A DNA stretch of 64,000 nt from Flammula alnicola (lineage: Eukaryota > Basidiomycota > Agaricomycetes > Agaricales > Strophariaceae), in contig JADNRV010000178.1 of the NCBI GenBank assembly GCA_015499995.1, positions 1-64,000 of the forward strand, given 5' to 3'. Below the pieces are notes generated by a model. It worked only from the letters and a program-made list of their open reading frames with translations. It did not search any database and was not told the DNA's origin. How positions within the stretch are numbered: position 1 is the stretch's first letter; the number at the start of each line of letters is the position of its first letter. Made by a program: the position numbers and the translations under genes. Positions 1-11,540 of the stretch are shown here, one piece after another.

Positions 1-1802
1 GTATGGGCACCGGAATTTGCTGGAACGGAACGCAAAATGGAATGGAAAATGGAATCCGGTCTCCTGTGCATGATTTAGTATATATTTATTGTATTAAGTA
101 ATTAATTAATCATTTTACATTAATTATACAATTATTTTGATTAATTCGGCACAAACTGATGGCTTCCGAACGGTCCGGCCAGTGCACGTGCCTTCGGAAA
201 ACCAGCAATCAATTGCCGCATGGTGTGACGCAGCTGCAATGTTGCCACATCATCACCTTCCTTTCCTCCCACCACCATCTCACTGTTTCACCACCACCAC
301 CACCCTCCATGCGGACCACCCGCTGGCACTGCACAACCACCACGATGACAATGACAATGACAGTGATGGTGACACGTGGTGCGTGAGGGAAAGCACGCCG
401 CGGGGGGTTTGGATACCAAGGGGGGACCCAGAAAATGGGAGGCCCATACGGTGCGTCGCGAACGACAACCCCCACGACAGTGAACTAACCCCCACCCCAT
501 TACCTCACAGATATGACGTGCCCCTGGGCATGGAAAGCAGTGCCGGCATCACAGCCGGCTGCCCACAATAGCACCAAATGCCACCTGACCACTGTTTCAT
601 GAAGTGCCCATGAAAACGATGGCCCACCAACAACGACTGATGACCACGTGATGACCATGACCAGACTATGACCCTGACACGACCGCGAACCGTGGAAGCG
701 ATGCCGGTCATGTTCACGACGTGACCACAGAGGCACCGATGACCACGACGACCCCGCAGATGACCCCGCTGACGCACCAACGCGGCGAGGGTTGCCGATG
801 TGGCCGCCGTAATGCCCGCCCATGCCCCGTATGTCCACCCTCCCATATCACATCCCTTCCGCTGACCCCGAGCCTCCTGCAGACAGGTCCGAGCAGGTCG
901 ACGCCAGCGGCATGGCCGTCACGCCAGCAGCATGACTCCGCATGGCTGCTGGCCTATGACCGATGTGATGACCCAAGCGATGCCCTGTAGATGACCCTGT
1001 AGATGACTCCATCAATGCACGAGCACGGCAATGCCTGCCAATGACGCGGCCGCCGTGACACCCACACCCCATAGGTCCACCCTCTGGTCACATCCCTAAC
1101 GACAACAACAAAGCAACCACTGACGCGATGACACTGCGACATCGGAAGCAATGGCGATGACGCGACCACGGAAGCAACAGCGACAACACGACTACGAAGG
1201 CCCAACACCGTGACCATGGAAGGCCCAACGGAGGCGACGATGCCGCAACCATGGAAGGTCCAACGACGCAACCACGGAGGCGACCCCACTGTGACCGCGG
1301 AGGCAACGATGACGCAACGACAGCAGACATGACGTCGACACATCGACGGAAGCGCCCACAAGGCGATGTCGGAAGCGATGATGCCGTGAACACAGAAGGG
1401 CCGACGATGCAACAATGGACTGATGATGCGACCACGGCAACCCTGCTGTGACCACGACGTGATGATGACGACCCCGCAGGTGCACGAGCGCGGCTCCTGG
1501 TACATCAAAAATGAGCTGCAGGTATTCCTGTGGCTCATTTTCTTTCTCCTAGCTGTTTTTTTCGTAGTATACCTGTAATTTGTAGTTTAAATAAATACAT
1601 TTGAATTTCTCCCCACAATACATTGCTAAATAAGTGCTTAGATTATCTTGTTGCTCACCAGAATCCATGTGGATTCTCTCAAATTCCATGTGGATTCCCT
1701 CCATTCCACATGGATTCCATAACCATTCCATGTGGAATCCCTCCATTCCATGTGGATTCCCTCCCATTCCACATGGAATCAGTGGGGGAGTGAAAAGTAC
1801 TG
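1..1802. mobile_element. Right part of a transposon with GGAAT-rich ends
   Basis: The stretch from about 1,660 to 1,802 is packed with alternating copies of ATTCCATGTGGATTCC-like words. It ends in GGAATCAGTGGGGGAG followed by TGAAAAGTACTG. That terminus aligns with the ends of the two better-defined elements at 6,732-7,691 and 11,777-21,932 (GGAATCAGTGGAGGAA...TGAAAAGTATTG), so position 1,802 is probably an element end. Bases 1-60 carry the same GGAAT/CCGGAAT words and may belong to the other subterminal region, with the outer left end before the window. A left terminus and target duplication cannot be seen, so membership rests on end similarity alone. Confidence 0.45.
137..1540. repeat. Degenerate GAC/ATG/ACC-rich tandem repeat tract
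   Basis: About 1.4 kb made mostly of shuffled ATGACC, GACGACC, ACCACGG and GGAAGC words. Around 1,130-1,330 these form a loose tandem array of roughly 25-bp units based on CGACCACGGAAGCAAC. CACCACCAC and ATGACAATGAC microsatellites occur near 285-375. Open frames occur on both strands because the composition rarely makes stop codons. They encode low-complexity His/Thr or Ser/Arg/His strings and look like composition artefacts. The tract lies inside the terminal-repeat element that ends at 1,802, so it may be carried filler. Confidence 0.6.
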
Positions 1803-3994
1803 GAAATATGTAGTGTGCTGTGCTCTATAATGTGTATTTTGTTGAACTAGCTGACTTGTAGACAAGGCTTCACAGTTCATTTAAAGTTGGTATAAGGGAT
1901 TATTCAAATACATGTTTTATTGTTGTTTCAAGCTTCATTTTATCACAAAAATGAATGGTTTTATTGATTTTAAGGTTTTATGTTTGAGAAAACCTTTGTA
2001 GGACATGATTAGCTCAACTTTCAAAGCAACTAGTTGCTCTGAGGCTCTGGAACTCATCTAAAATTAAGGCCACACTGTGTGCTACTTTCTGAATGATCTG
2101 CTAGCTCACTGTGGACTCTGTTTCTGACTTCTCTGGGCACTCTTTTGGCCTCTAAGCACTTTCTGGCTTCTAAATTCTTGGATCTTGTCCTCAAGAACTT
2201 TCTCTTTAACACTAAGCCTTTTCTGGCTTTCAAACAAACTCTATTGCAGTCAATGTTCCTTTATTCATCTTCTTTTTTACTAGACACTGCATCTTAGCTT
2301 GAAATAAAACAGGAAAGAGATTGCTTAAGGTAAATAACTACAGAAGTACATTTTTTATACTACAACTATGTGTGGTTCTGGTATGTGAATAAAATAGAGT
2401 AAAACATTCTTATCTTTCATAAATAATGTCTGCAGGAAATGGGTATAGGGTTGAGTATTCCAGGTGACCAGATAGAGGTCAAGGGATTTGGAAATTCATT
2501 CCTTTTTAGTGTGCTAGGATGCAGCTTACTTCCACATACCATGCACATCATGCGTGTGTCTCAGCTAGTGGTGCTGCTTTATTCTGGATCCATGGCCATC
2601 ATTGCTGCTAGTTTCATCTTTTCTTTTTCATCATATTCCCATTGTTGGCACTCCCACTAGTAGCATGTGCATCTAGCTAGCACATCCATATCTCATGCAT
2701 TTGTCAGTAAGTCATTTGCCAAATTTTCTTTTCTTCAGATGACAATTCATCAAAAAGGGAGTGGAATTGTGTCTACTCCTCTTCTCAACTTTGCCTGCAT
2801 CATGAAGATAGCAGTAATGGTGATCTGTCAAGTAAAAAATGATTTTAGCCTGAGGTCATGTTTAGAAAGATTGCAGAAGGTGGAAACTCACAAATGCTGC
2901 TGGCAGTGTAATGATTACCTTTGGAACATCTAGTCCATGCTCTAGCTGCTGATGAGACAGAGAGAATGCAAACCCTTCAGCTTCAAAGATGTTTACCATT
3001 TTGTTCAGCAGTGTCACCATTGCAGTGCAGGTAAAAAGCTGTTTGCTAAGTACATGATTCTTGTCAATGATGACAGTGTCTCCTATGGTTTCAGAGAGTG
3101 GAATAGTGAGAACTTGCATCATGGAGTAGCTAATCTCCACAGTTGTTTAAATGTTAAAGAAATCTATCCATGCCAGAACAAATCAGTCCAGTAAGAAAAA
3201 GTGCTTTAACATGTCGCATCTTGTGAGAAATATTGGCTCTAAATTGCTCCAACTATTGGATTTTCTTGGTTAGCAGAATATGGCAATGTATAATTAAAAA
3301 TTCTTACAAGGTCAAGCAATTGTTCGCAGGTATAATTTGTAAAGACATTATTTTTGATTACTGAGTGGGTAAAGTCCCACTCATCATGAGCAGGACTTTC
3401 ATCACCAGAGCAACAAAGCAAGACTTCAGCCAATGGCAGGGCCTTGCCACTTCTATCCTGGTTAGTAATATTGAAAGAAATAAAATAGAAAATGCTTGCT
3501 ATAGTCATATTGAACTATGAAATGGGGAAAGATATCAGTGACCTTCTACAAAAAGTGTTCAACTTGTTCTTCTGGAACAGTGTTGTTTCTGCTAAAAATG
3601 TCAATTATTGTTTGCTTGAGCATAACATCTGCAAGTGCCCAGCATAGATTCCATATATTAGATGCATTGTAATGACCACCAGCAGTAAGGTCTTTATGCA
3701 GGATTGGCACACTTAGAATTTGGCAGGTGGTCTATCCATGGCATACAATAAGTCAGCACACTGACTGCTATCATTGTCTGAAAATAGCCACAGTGACGTA
3801 CACTGGCATCTCCTCTGACTATGTTGGTCAAGACAGTCTTGCCTTTTGCTAGCTTCCATCTTCTGTACACACCAAAAAGTATGGAGGAGTGTGGTACTGG
3901 GGGACAAGATTTGTCTAAGGAAATCAACTGCAGTATAAAGATCATCATGCATTAGTTTCTACTGGAAAGTCTGGAGTGGCAACATGGATATAAA
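1803..3994. other. CpG-depleted non-coding stretch
   Basis: AT-rich sequence in which CG dinucleotides are almost absent: none is seen from 1,801 to beyond 2,280. The open frames present are short, overlap on both strands and show no recognisable motif or intron pattern. It is probably old, methylation-decayed transposon sequence. Confidence 0.5.
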
Positions 3995-4080
3995 TAGTGC
4001 TTAAAAGTCCAGTTAGGTCCAGTTATTTGATACCCAGAGGCTCTAACTGAGACTGAGACCAGTTAGCCTTTGTCAAAGAA
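3995..4080 (-). mobile_element. Decayed end fragment of a hAT-type MITE
   Basis: The fragment begins TAGTGCTTAAAAGTCCAGTT and continues through GGCTCTAACTGAG to AGTTAGCCTTTGTC. It aligns over about 80 bases with the inverted right end of the complete MITE at 22,043-22,618. Most differences are transitions at former CG positions (CCGG to CCAG, AACCGG to AACTGA), as expected from deamination of methylated cytosine. Only one terminus is present. Confidence 0.65.
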
Positions 4081-4417
4081 TCTCGGATCTGGAAATTCCA
4101 CATGTCCAGCCATCTGGTGGATCTGGCACATGGCTTGGTCAGCATGGGCAAATCTGAATGTGACACATCTTCAGCTACTCAATGATCTTTGCTCGCTGTC
4201 CTCCAAGAACCCCAGCCGTGTATGATGTTGTCTTCAACTGCACTGGCCTGTAAGTCTCCATGGTTTATTTGTTGTAAGTATCTTCTTTACTCTCTCTTAC
4301 TCTCAATTGATTATAATTTACAGTATACACATTCATAATTATTCTGTTATTGCACATCCTACCCTTTCTGTTCCTTCCCTTCAAAATGTCTTCCCTAGAT
4401 GGATTCAAAAATTCAGC

Positions 4418-5549
4418 ATGTCCCAAAATGATCAAGCTGGCCTCCCTGCTTGTTCCATCACAGCTGCAAATGACCTTGCTGGGTATAACTGTATAAACTG
4501 CAGGCATTTCGTCAAGTTTAAACCTTGTCAGAGCAATGTGAATGGGAATCAGGGGCACCTTATAGTGATGGTACATAATTATCTCCTTAATGACTAGCTT
4601 CAACTTATGTTACCTTTAGTGCCATCTTGTGAATGAGCAAGGCAAGCCATGCCAGTTCTTTCGCTGGGCACCAGGATCAAGTAAATCACCCAGCGCATCG
4701 CCTCCTCCATCATCCACTTCCACTCTACCTCCTGCTCCTATTACCCCTGTTGCTGGTCCTGCTTCCTCAAGGTGTTTGATTCTGGGCTGCGAGCAGATGC
4801 ACATCGCAGATGACTGTTTGCTTCAGATCTGTCACAAACACTGTGTTGACCAAGGCAGCTGCATCTCCAAGAAGCACAAGGCCGCTGCAAGCCTGTCCCT
4901 TCCACCTCCACCCCTGTCTTCTGACACTACCACTATCCTGCCACCTTTATCCACAGTCAAGCCATTGTGATCTGAGCCAATCTCTATGACAGTTCCCACC
5001 AGCAATACCTCCTCTCAACCTCTCAATGCACAGCCACATCCACACTTCACATCACACCTCCTACTGATTTATGTCGAGTCCCTGGCATGAGAACAAGCCC
5101 TTGAGCTCTCCAAGAGCAATCTCAACACAGAGCACATTGCTAGTGCCAAGCAGGCTATACAAAAGGTCACCGTGCATGCTTGGAGGCCTCACATTACAGA
5201 ACCTGAAAGCTGTCAAATTCAAAAGGGGTTTACATGGCCATTCTTCAAGCTTTCATTGGCAATCCTTTCTCATTTGGGTCTTTAACAATCAGCGGAGTCA
5301 GAGGCTTTGCAGATGTATAATGAGATGGTCGAATATTGGCTGACTGTCGACATTGACCACATCATAGAGGTTCGGGAGGGTCAGCACGTCTTCCTCAGGG
5401 ACCGCTCAGTAGCAAATTGCCAACACTTTGATGAGCTCTCTAAGCAGGTCTCTCACCCTCACCTTCACAACAACCTCCCTCAGGATAGGACTGTGCTTGC
5501 AAGTCATTCAAGATGCAGGCATCTGCAAGTTGGACATCTTAGGATATAG
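4418..5549 (+). pseudogene. Transposon-associated zinc-finger protein (GRF-like plus Cys cluster), damaged
   Basis: An exon from the ATG at 4,418 splices in frame at 4,570/4,620 (GTACAT...CCTTTAG). The joined product reads a zf-GRF-like finger: CINC near residue 26, then CQSNVNGNQGHL, a Cys just after the splice, and GKPCQFFRW. A Ser/Pro linker follows, then a second Cys/His cluster, LGCEQMHIADDC...ICHKHCVDQGSC...KKHK. Further downstream are VTVHAW, KGFTWPFFKLS and a 5,320-5,500 segment with VFLRDRS, in different frames and separated by stops near 4,968 and 5,280. I recall this domain order from uncharacterised proteins common in basidiomycete mobile DNA; no enzymatic function is known to me. 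Extra introns could restore some frames, but the CpG-poor context favours a decayed copy. The start codon is provisional. Confidence 0.55.
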
Positions 5550-6721
5550 ACTGCCTTGATCTCTCACTCAGGGAGTTAATTGAAACAAGCACCTTGGTGT
5601 AGAGCTAAGAGCTATGCAGACAGTGTATTTCACTCTGGTTTGTTGTAATATTCCCTCTTGAGTTCTGTGACAAAAGGTATATATTGAAAACTGACTATAC
5701 AAATACATTTGATGGTGTTAGTGGTCGATGCAAATGACAAGCAATAGGCCTCGTCCGCTAAGATGTTGATGCAGGTTTAACATTGGGTTACGAGTGGCAT
5801 CAGTTGTGTGGGGTCTGCACTCAGTGATTTGTGGCCATCACCAAATCATTGAGTTCTTCTTCTCATGTTTGTTGACTGATTCACATGGTGAGCTGTAGCT
5901 AGCCGATGGCTAATAACAGAGACAAAAACTGTATTGCATTAATCAGCAAGCCAGTGCAGCATGTTTAGGATGCACACAATGGGCCTCTATCTACCAGGGT
6001 CCCTCTTTTGATATTTATGCCCTGTGTTAAGCCATCCACTGCAAGAAGGAGCCCACATCCCTCTTCGAGGGGAGAGGCAAGTGGTGTTTGTGGTGGAACA
6101 TTACTAGCCACGTAAAGATGGTGATTCACTGTAAACATGTAAATGAGTGTTACTAAATCATTGTAGGCATATTAAATGAACTGTTACTTACCTTCTAGTT
6201 GGGTTTTTAGGGCTACATAACAAGACAATAGGCGAAGAGGAGGAGATCAGATTAAAGGCAGTAAAGCCACAGTGTCGCAAATTGCAGTAGCCGGTATTTG
6301 GCAACAGGCTCCCTGTGTTTGGTGATATCACAAATTTGGAAAGTCTGGATCTGCCAATCTGCTGGACACTCAGAATTTCCAGATCCCAGATGTCCTCGAC
6401 TTTTGCCACATGTGACTTTCATGGAATGGTGGCCCAGCGAAGAGAAAGTCATTCCAACTTCAAGTTCCAACATCACTGTTGTTTCCATTTGTTTTCTAGG
6501 TATGCAGGTGCTCTTGCCTATAAATGTGCTAAGCTAATTATTTTGTTTTTATTCCATAGTGCTCACAAGGCTTCTTCAAGGCAGGCCTAAACTCCGGGCA
6601 CCATGCATTGAAAAAGAAGGTACGAGAATCAGCGATCCAAATTGAGTTATATCAATTGACTACATACTCACTGATATCTGTGCTGCAGTGCGGAGTTAGG
6701 GCCTCCCTCAAGGAAGCCACT
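5550..6721. other. Non-coding, repeat-derived spacer
   Basis: CpG-poor sequence between the damaged zinc-finger gene and the 960-bp transposon derivative. Small overlapping open frames at 6,188-6,590 occur on both strands without motif support. Nothing further is recognised. Confidence 0.4.
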
Positions 6722-6731
6722 GGATGCTAGG

Positions 6732-7691
6732 AGGTCTTTATTGTCCTCCACTGATTCCTACCGGAATCCTGTGGAATCCGGTCATTCTGGAGGAATAATT
6801 TTTGGGTCATTTTGGCTGAAAGGCCAGCCAAAATGCGAAATTTCATTCCGGGGGAATGCAGACCGGAATGAGCTGCAACAGGAATACCCAACAGGAATGG
6901 CTGAAACGGAATGGCCACCGGAATCTGGTTATTTCCAAAAAAGGAAATATGGTTATTTTTAGCAACAACGTGAAAATATCACACTATTACATAAAATGAC
7001 ATCAAAATGAAACTGTGGGACCTATTTCTAATCAAGATATTCCATATTTAGCAAGTGCAATTTTCAAAACCGCCGGCTTCGGGCGAGTTTTTTGCGTTTT
7101 TCTCGATGACGAAAGCAGCTAGTCACATGATTTTGATATATTTGTGATTCTGGAAGCATGCTCTACAGTTACTTTTTTTGGAAAAAAAAAGTTCCCACGG
7201 TCCTCAAAACAGACCAAATAAGGTGATTTCAGTTACCCGAGTGAGATGACATATACATATTTGTAATCTCCTTAAAATTCTGAATCTGATGGTACCCCAT
7301 TGACCCTGAATCTCTCAGAATTGGTTACACAATCTACAAATATATTATAGATAGATAGGGTATGTAGTCCGATGTTTTTGGTAGATTAGCAACAGTTCTC
7401 TGGTCTAATGGTTAAATGGTCTGGGATATTAGCTACTGGATTTCTTCTGGGGCTCTGGGTTCAATTCCTGAAAGATGCAAAATCTTTGAGTGATATTTTT
7501 CTCTGAGTTCTGTCTAAGTCCACCAAGTTGAAGTCCTAACCGGAATTTCGGTCATTCCTGTGGATTCCAGTCAGGATTCCTGCAGAATTGAGTCCATTCC
7601 TGTGGATTCCGGTCCATTCCTGCGGATTCCGGTCCATTCCTCCGGAATCTGGTCATTCCGGGAGGAATCAGTGGAGGAATGAAAAGTATTG
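6732..7691 (-). mobile_element. 960-bp internal-deletion derivative of the 10.16-kb transposon (Mutator-like?)
   Basis: The element starts AGGTCTTTATTG-TCCTCCACTGATTCC and ends GGAATCAGTGGAGGAA-TGAAAAGTATTG, giving imperfect terminal inverted repeats with a perfect CCTCCACTGATTCC core. It is flanked by the direct repeat GGATGCTAGG at 6,722-6,731 and 7,692-7,701. Its left 437 bases are the reverse complement of 21,505-21,932, and its right half is the reverse complement of 11,777-12,234. It is therefore the large element in opposite orientation with about 9.3 kb removed, the join lying at 7,168/7,169. GGAAT/ATTCC words cluster in both subterminal regions and may be transposase-binding sites. 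The 9-10-bp target duplication fits Mutator-like elements, but no transposase supports the class. Confidence 0.85.
7401..7468 (+). other. tRNA-like A/B-box pair inside transposon arm
   Basis: An A-box-like TGGTCTAATGG at 7,401-7,411 is followed by a perfect B-box GGTTCAATTCC at 7,458-7,468. The same pair is kept in the related left arm of the 10.16-kb element (reverse strand, A box 11,996-12,006, B box 11,938-11,948). There the T-arm-like stem around the B box matches at four of five positions. No acceptor stem closes, so this is not a functional tRNA. It may be a captured tRNA-derived SINE head or a fortuitous pol III promoter. Confidence 0.4.
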
Positions 7692-7701
7692 GGATGCTAG
7701 G

Positions 7702-8419
7702 TACATAAATGGTGCCTAGAAAATAAACAAAACAAAAGGCACAATTTATGTATAGTAGTAGGGAGTGTTTTGAGCCCTTGTATTTGTTTTCAAAAAGGGA
7801 ACTGATTCGTGGCTGAGATCCTGGATGCTTGCGACCTGCATTGCTGTCAGCCCTCTTACTCAACATTTACTGCTCAGGTGGGTTATCATTGAGCAATGAA
7901 ACAGGGTCAACATCCTAGGGTTTGTATCCCTTCAGAGCTTAGGTGATCTCTATTACAGCACAGTCTGTAACAATTCCCTGCCGCAGTATGACAATAATGT
8001 TGATTAGAAGGAGCACAAGCACAGCAATTCATTGCTGAGGATTAAAGATGGCTACAATAAATAGGGGTGTATTAAACTAGACGATACAGCGCACAGACTC
8101 CAAGCACACATTTTCTTTGTCGACATAGTTTTCTATCATTATCAGCATCCAGAGCCACTACAGTTTGCCTCAAGCTGTATAAACAACAAGCATGGGGGGG
8201 AGGGCATCAGAAAGGTGAGGAATCTGAGGATGGCTGTGGGGCTATCTGGTCCTATGCCTAACTTACCTCACTGGCACCTCATTTTAGATGACAGGATCAA
8301 CAGTAAAACCCAAGCCTCTGCCATAAATTACTCAAATGCCCTTCACTTCATGGTCTGTTTAGGAGTAGTGTCAATGGCAGAACCTCCAAAAAGTCTCGCC
8401 ACTCACCAGTAAAGATGCT
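7702..8419. other. Non-coding spacer
   Basis: CpG-poor sequence between the small transposon and the CpG-rich insert. A 65-codon frame at 8,215-8,412 has no recognisable motif. Confidence 0.35.
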
Positions 8420-10230
8420 TAGTGCGGGGTGTGTGTGAACTACTAGATAATCAAGTAGTCGCTTTCAATAGACTTGTAAGGTCTATTAAAGAGATACTAT
8501 CAAATCTGACTTGCTTCACTTTTAATAACTACTTTACTACACTCAAACACCCAAATCAATGTTTAGTTGACTTAGTTCGTCCAAGGGGAGGATAATAGTT
8601 TTATAATATCGATACCTGATAGTAGGTGCGCGATAAAAGAAGGTGTTTAACTATGTAACGGCTTAGGCAAGGCCTTAGGCACGTTTATAGTCAATGGGTC
8701 GTTTTAAGTCCAATAGACTTGTGTAAATTCTGGTCTGGTACTCGGAAACTAGTGCTCTATGCACAAACTGCTAACTGATCTTGCTTTGTCTTGTTCTCCA
8801 ATTGAGAAGATGGCTCTATGCCCTTTAACTTGTCTTTACTTGTCTCAAAAACTATACTTGTGGAAAGAGGCACGCAGATGTCTTATCCGCCGACACTACA
8901 GTCCCTTAACAATGGCCAGAGGCACGTAGATGCTTTGTCTACTGACACTACAGTCCAGGTCTCCAGATGTCCTTTGACAAAGGGTAGGTTTTGAACAAGT
9001 CACTTAGACAGGTTCCTTGGCTTATAACTCTCTTTACTTGTCTTGGCGAATCACTTAGACACGCGTTCTTGTCTTAACAGTTCATTTATATCGTTACTTG
9101 GTTTCTTTTTATATTATGGGACTCTCGCTTTGAAGCTACTTGGTACTTAGAGGTGAAACACTTAAGATATAACTCTTAAGCGCTTGTATCTCGTGGGTGG
9201 TAAATTGCTTGTGTTCTACGGTGTTACAGGGCTGCTTATATACTACTGAGACGATATATTATTACATAGATGCAATGATGAGAATATAGAGATTTCATGG
9301 GTATTTGTGCGTGAGCGGCGGCCTTGTGGAGTACAGTTTCCGTGTGCGTCCGCTCAATCATGCCTTTTCGGTTGGATCGGGAGCTCAGATCGTCGTCGGC
9401 TCGGCTAACTTAAGCACCTAAGACTTAATCCTCCTCGACCGCATGGTATACAGGCTTGTGACCTTTCGTTTTCATTGGTACCTTGTCCTGTCATTGGTTA
9501 TTGACTGAACGGAGCATAGAAGTGCCTATGTCTCATCGGAGACTCTCGGGCAATCCACGCACGTTCTGTCCAAGGTAATGCTTGTGATTAGGGTTGTAAC
9601 CCTTCATCCTCTGTACCCGATACTCTGGTACCCTCGGCGTGCATCTGGGATCTCGCTATGTCGAGTTATGCACCCCGGAAATCTTCCTGTACCCAGTTAT
9701 TACCTGATATGGTATGTGTTCCCAATTAGGTATCCCTCTGATCCGAGCTTTGATCGGTGTTGCTACAGGCGCGTTTATGGGTGTCTGCTTTACCCCGGCT
9801 GCTCCACTGTCCTCGATGCCCTCGGCAATGTCATGCGACCTGTCCTGTAGTGTGCCTAGATGTCTGTTCTTTAATCTAGAGATCCGCACCCTCGCTGTAT
9901 AGGCCGGATGGTTAAGATATTACTGAAAGGCGCCTATTTCCGTACACTTCATTAGATGTATTGACTAGTATCTCAATAGTTACTAATGATAATGTCTTTA
10001 TTACACTGCGCATTCCTCGTTATCTTGCATAGTTTCCTCTAGTCCTTAGTAGTCTTGTCATTGTAATGTCTGGACTTGTAACATTTAGACTACATTATAA
10101 GCTTTACTAAGTGCTAAAAATAGCTCAGGTAAGAATAGTCTGTTCACAGCTAGCCGCTCGCGGTCTCTTCACCGGCGCGGCAAGTCCTATGGCGTGGGAA
10201 CATGGCAAGAGGTGGCAAGTGGCGAGTCGG
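8420..10230. mobile_element. CpG-rich insert, possible solo LTR
   Basis: About 1.8 kb with abundant CG dinucleotides sits abruptly inside CpG-depleted DNA, which suggests a younger insertion. It has no convincing ORF. The block 8,433-10,148 begins TGTGAAC and ends GTTCACA, matching the TG...CA rule for LTR ends, but I could not find a 4-6-bp target duplication. Internally there are degenerate direct repeats: GAGGCACGCAGATG/GAGGCACGTAGATG with GACACTACAGTCC repeated about 50 bases apart near 8,870-8,960, and CACTTAGACA near 9,001-9,060. CG content continues to about 10,230, so the right limit is uncertain. Confidence 0.35.
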
Positions 10231-10668
10231 CATCAGGTAATGCAGCTGCAGCTATCATGATGAGAAAATTATTAATGAGCATTGTACACCACATACACCA
10301 TCTAAGTCTGTATCAATGTCCAAAAACAAAGGGGATCACCCTGTTGACAAATTTGTGACAAGCATTTCACCACAGTTGGTGAGAAAATGGCCTCAAAACC
10401 ACGGAATATATGGTGTAAATACAAACCTCTTGCCACCTTTCGCCACCCTATTTTGAAAAAGGTTTCTAGCCACCTGGTGATCGGACACGGCGAGATGGCA
10501 AGGTTTTGCCCACAACACTATCCCTGACTGTCAAGGTGTGATTTAATTGTATGCTGGTTCTGACATAACCTAGATGTAATGTCTACCAACTAAAGCGGGC
10601 ACATATACTTTAATTAGCACCTGATGAAGTAGTATAAAGTCCCTTCATGCAAGGGCTGGCCTTCTGAT

Positions 10669-11540
10669 TTGCTTCTCTATTCTTTCTGCATCCATAGTTT
10701 TACAATGACTGTGCTTGTTGATCATGTCCATTACATTGATCTCCCTTCTCTTGTGGACGTGCATATCTCCCTACAAGTCTGTACTTGTATTATTATCCTG
10801 CTTTCGATGTTGACATCTGGTGCACTTATACAGGCCCCGTTCATTGAAAATGTTATCAACGGCCCCATTTGGGATGTCTTTCTCAAGCACACCACCCACC
10901 TTACCTTCTACCTCTACTTTCAGCATTGCCACCATGCTGTCAGTGCCAATGAGGCCATTGTTAAGGTTGAAGGCACTGCACACTTGATAAATGGTCAGGT
11001 CCTCAAGGACATCGCCTCCTTCAGGAACAAGGTCATCCCAACTACCTGGATGACCTCTCGTGGCCAAGTTATCCTGATGGAGTTCACCGTTGTCTGTGCT
11101 GCATATGTTGTCCTCTCAATTGTGTCCTCAGGCTCCCCATATCTGATACTTCTCCTACTAGGACCACCTCTCCAGCCCCCACACTAGAATTTCCTGTGGA
11201 CTTCCTGACTGTCTTTACTTCAAACAAGTGTGACTGTCTCTTTGGCATCAACACCATCACTGAGAGGGCTTGGACCAAGATGCAGATTGGTGATGTGAGC
11301 GTCGTAGTACCCAGTGATGACAGAAGGCTACAACTAGGAGAAGTTCATCCCTGTTGCATTTGCTTTTGACAAGGAGGAACTGAAGTTCTGGGTGCATGGC
11401 AGGTGTGCCAAAGACCACAGGCACATGAAGGGAAGGCCAAAGCCACTGTCACTGCCACCAAAATAGTGTGCATCGAACCTACTGATTTTGAACGGCCGTG
11501 TAAGTGTTGTGGCTGACACCAACTGCAGTGCCTGAATTCT
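10669..11540 (+). pseudogene. Decayed coding fragments, unknown mobile-element protein
   Basis: A 172-codon open frame (10,669-11,187) is followed by shifted frames to about 11,530, with FPVDFLTVF, CDCLFGINTITERAW and DDRRLQLGE in successive frames. The composition is protein-like, but stops and frame changes break it and no family is recognised. It ends about 240 bases before the left end of the 10.16-kb element. It could be part of an older element into which that one inserted. Confidence 0.3.

Noticed and set aside
954..1538. Long minus-strand ORF (194 codons) and overlapping frames
   Set aside because: It overlaps other long frames on both strands within a GAC/ATG-rich tandem tract. The product is low-complexity with no motif, so the openness reflects base composition.
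7401..7468. Functional tRNA gene
   Set aside because: A and B boxes are present, but no acceptor stem or anticodon arm can be formed.
8433..10148. Firm call of a solo LTR
   Set aside because: The ends obey TG...CA and are inverted over seven bases, but no target duplication is visible and CG-rich sequence continues to about 10,230. Kept only as a possibility.
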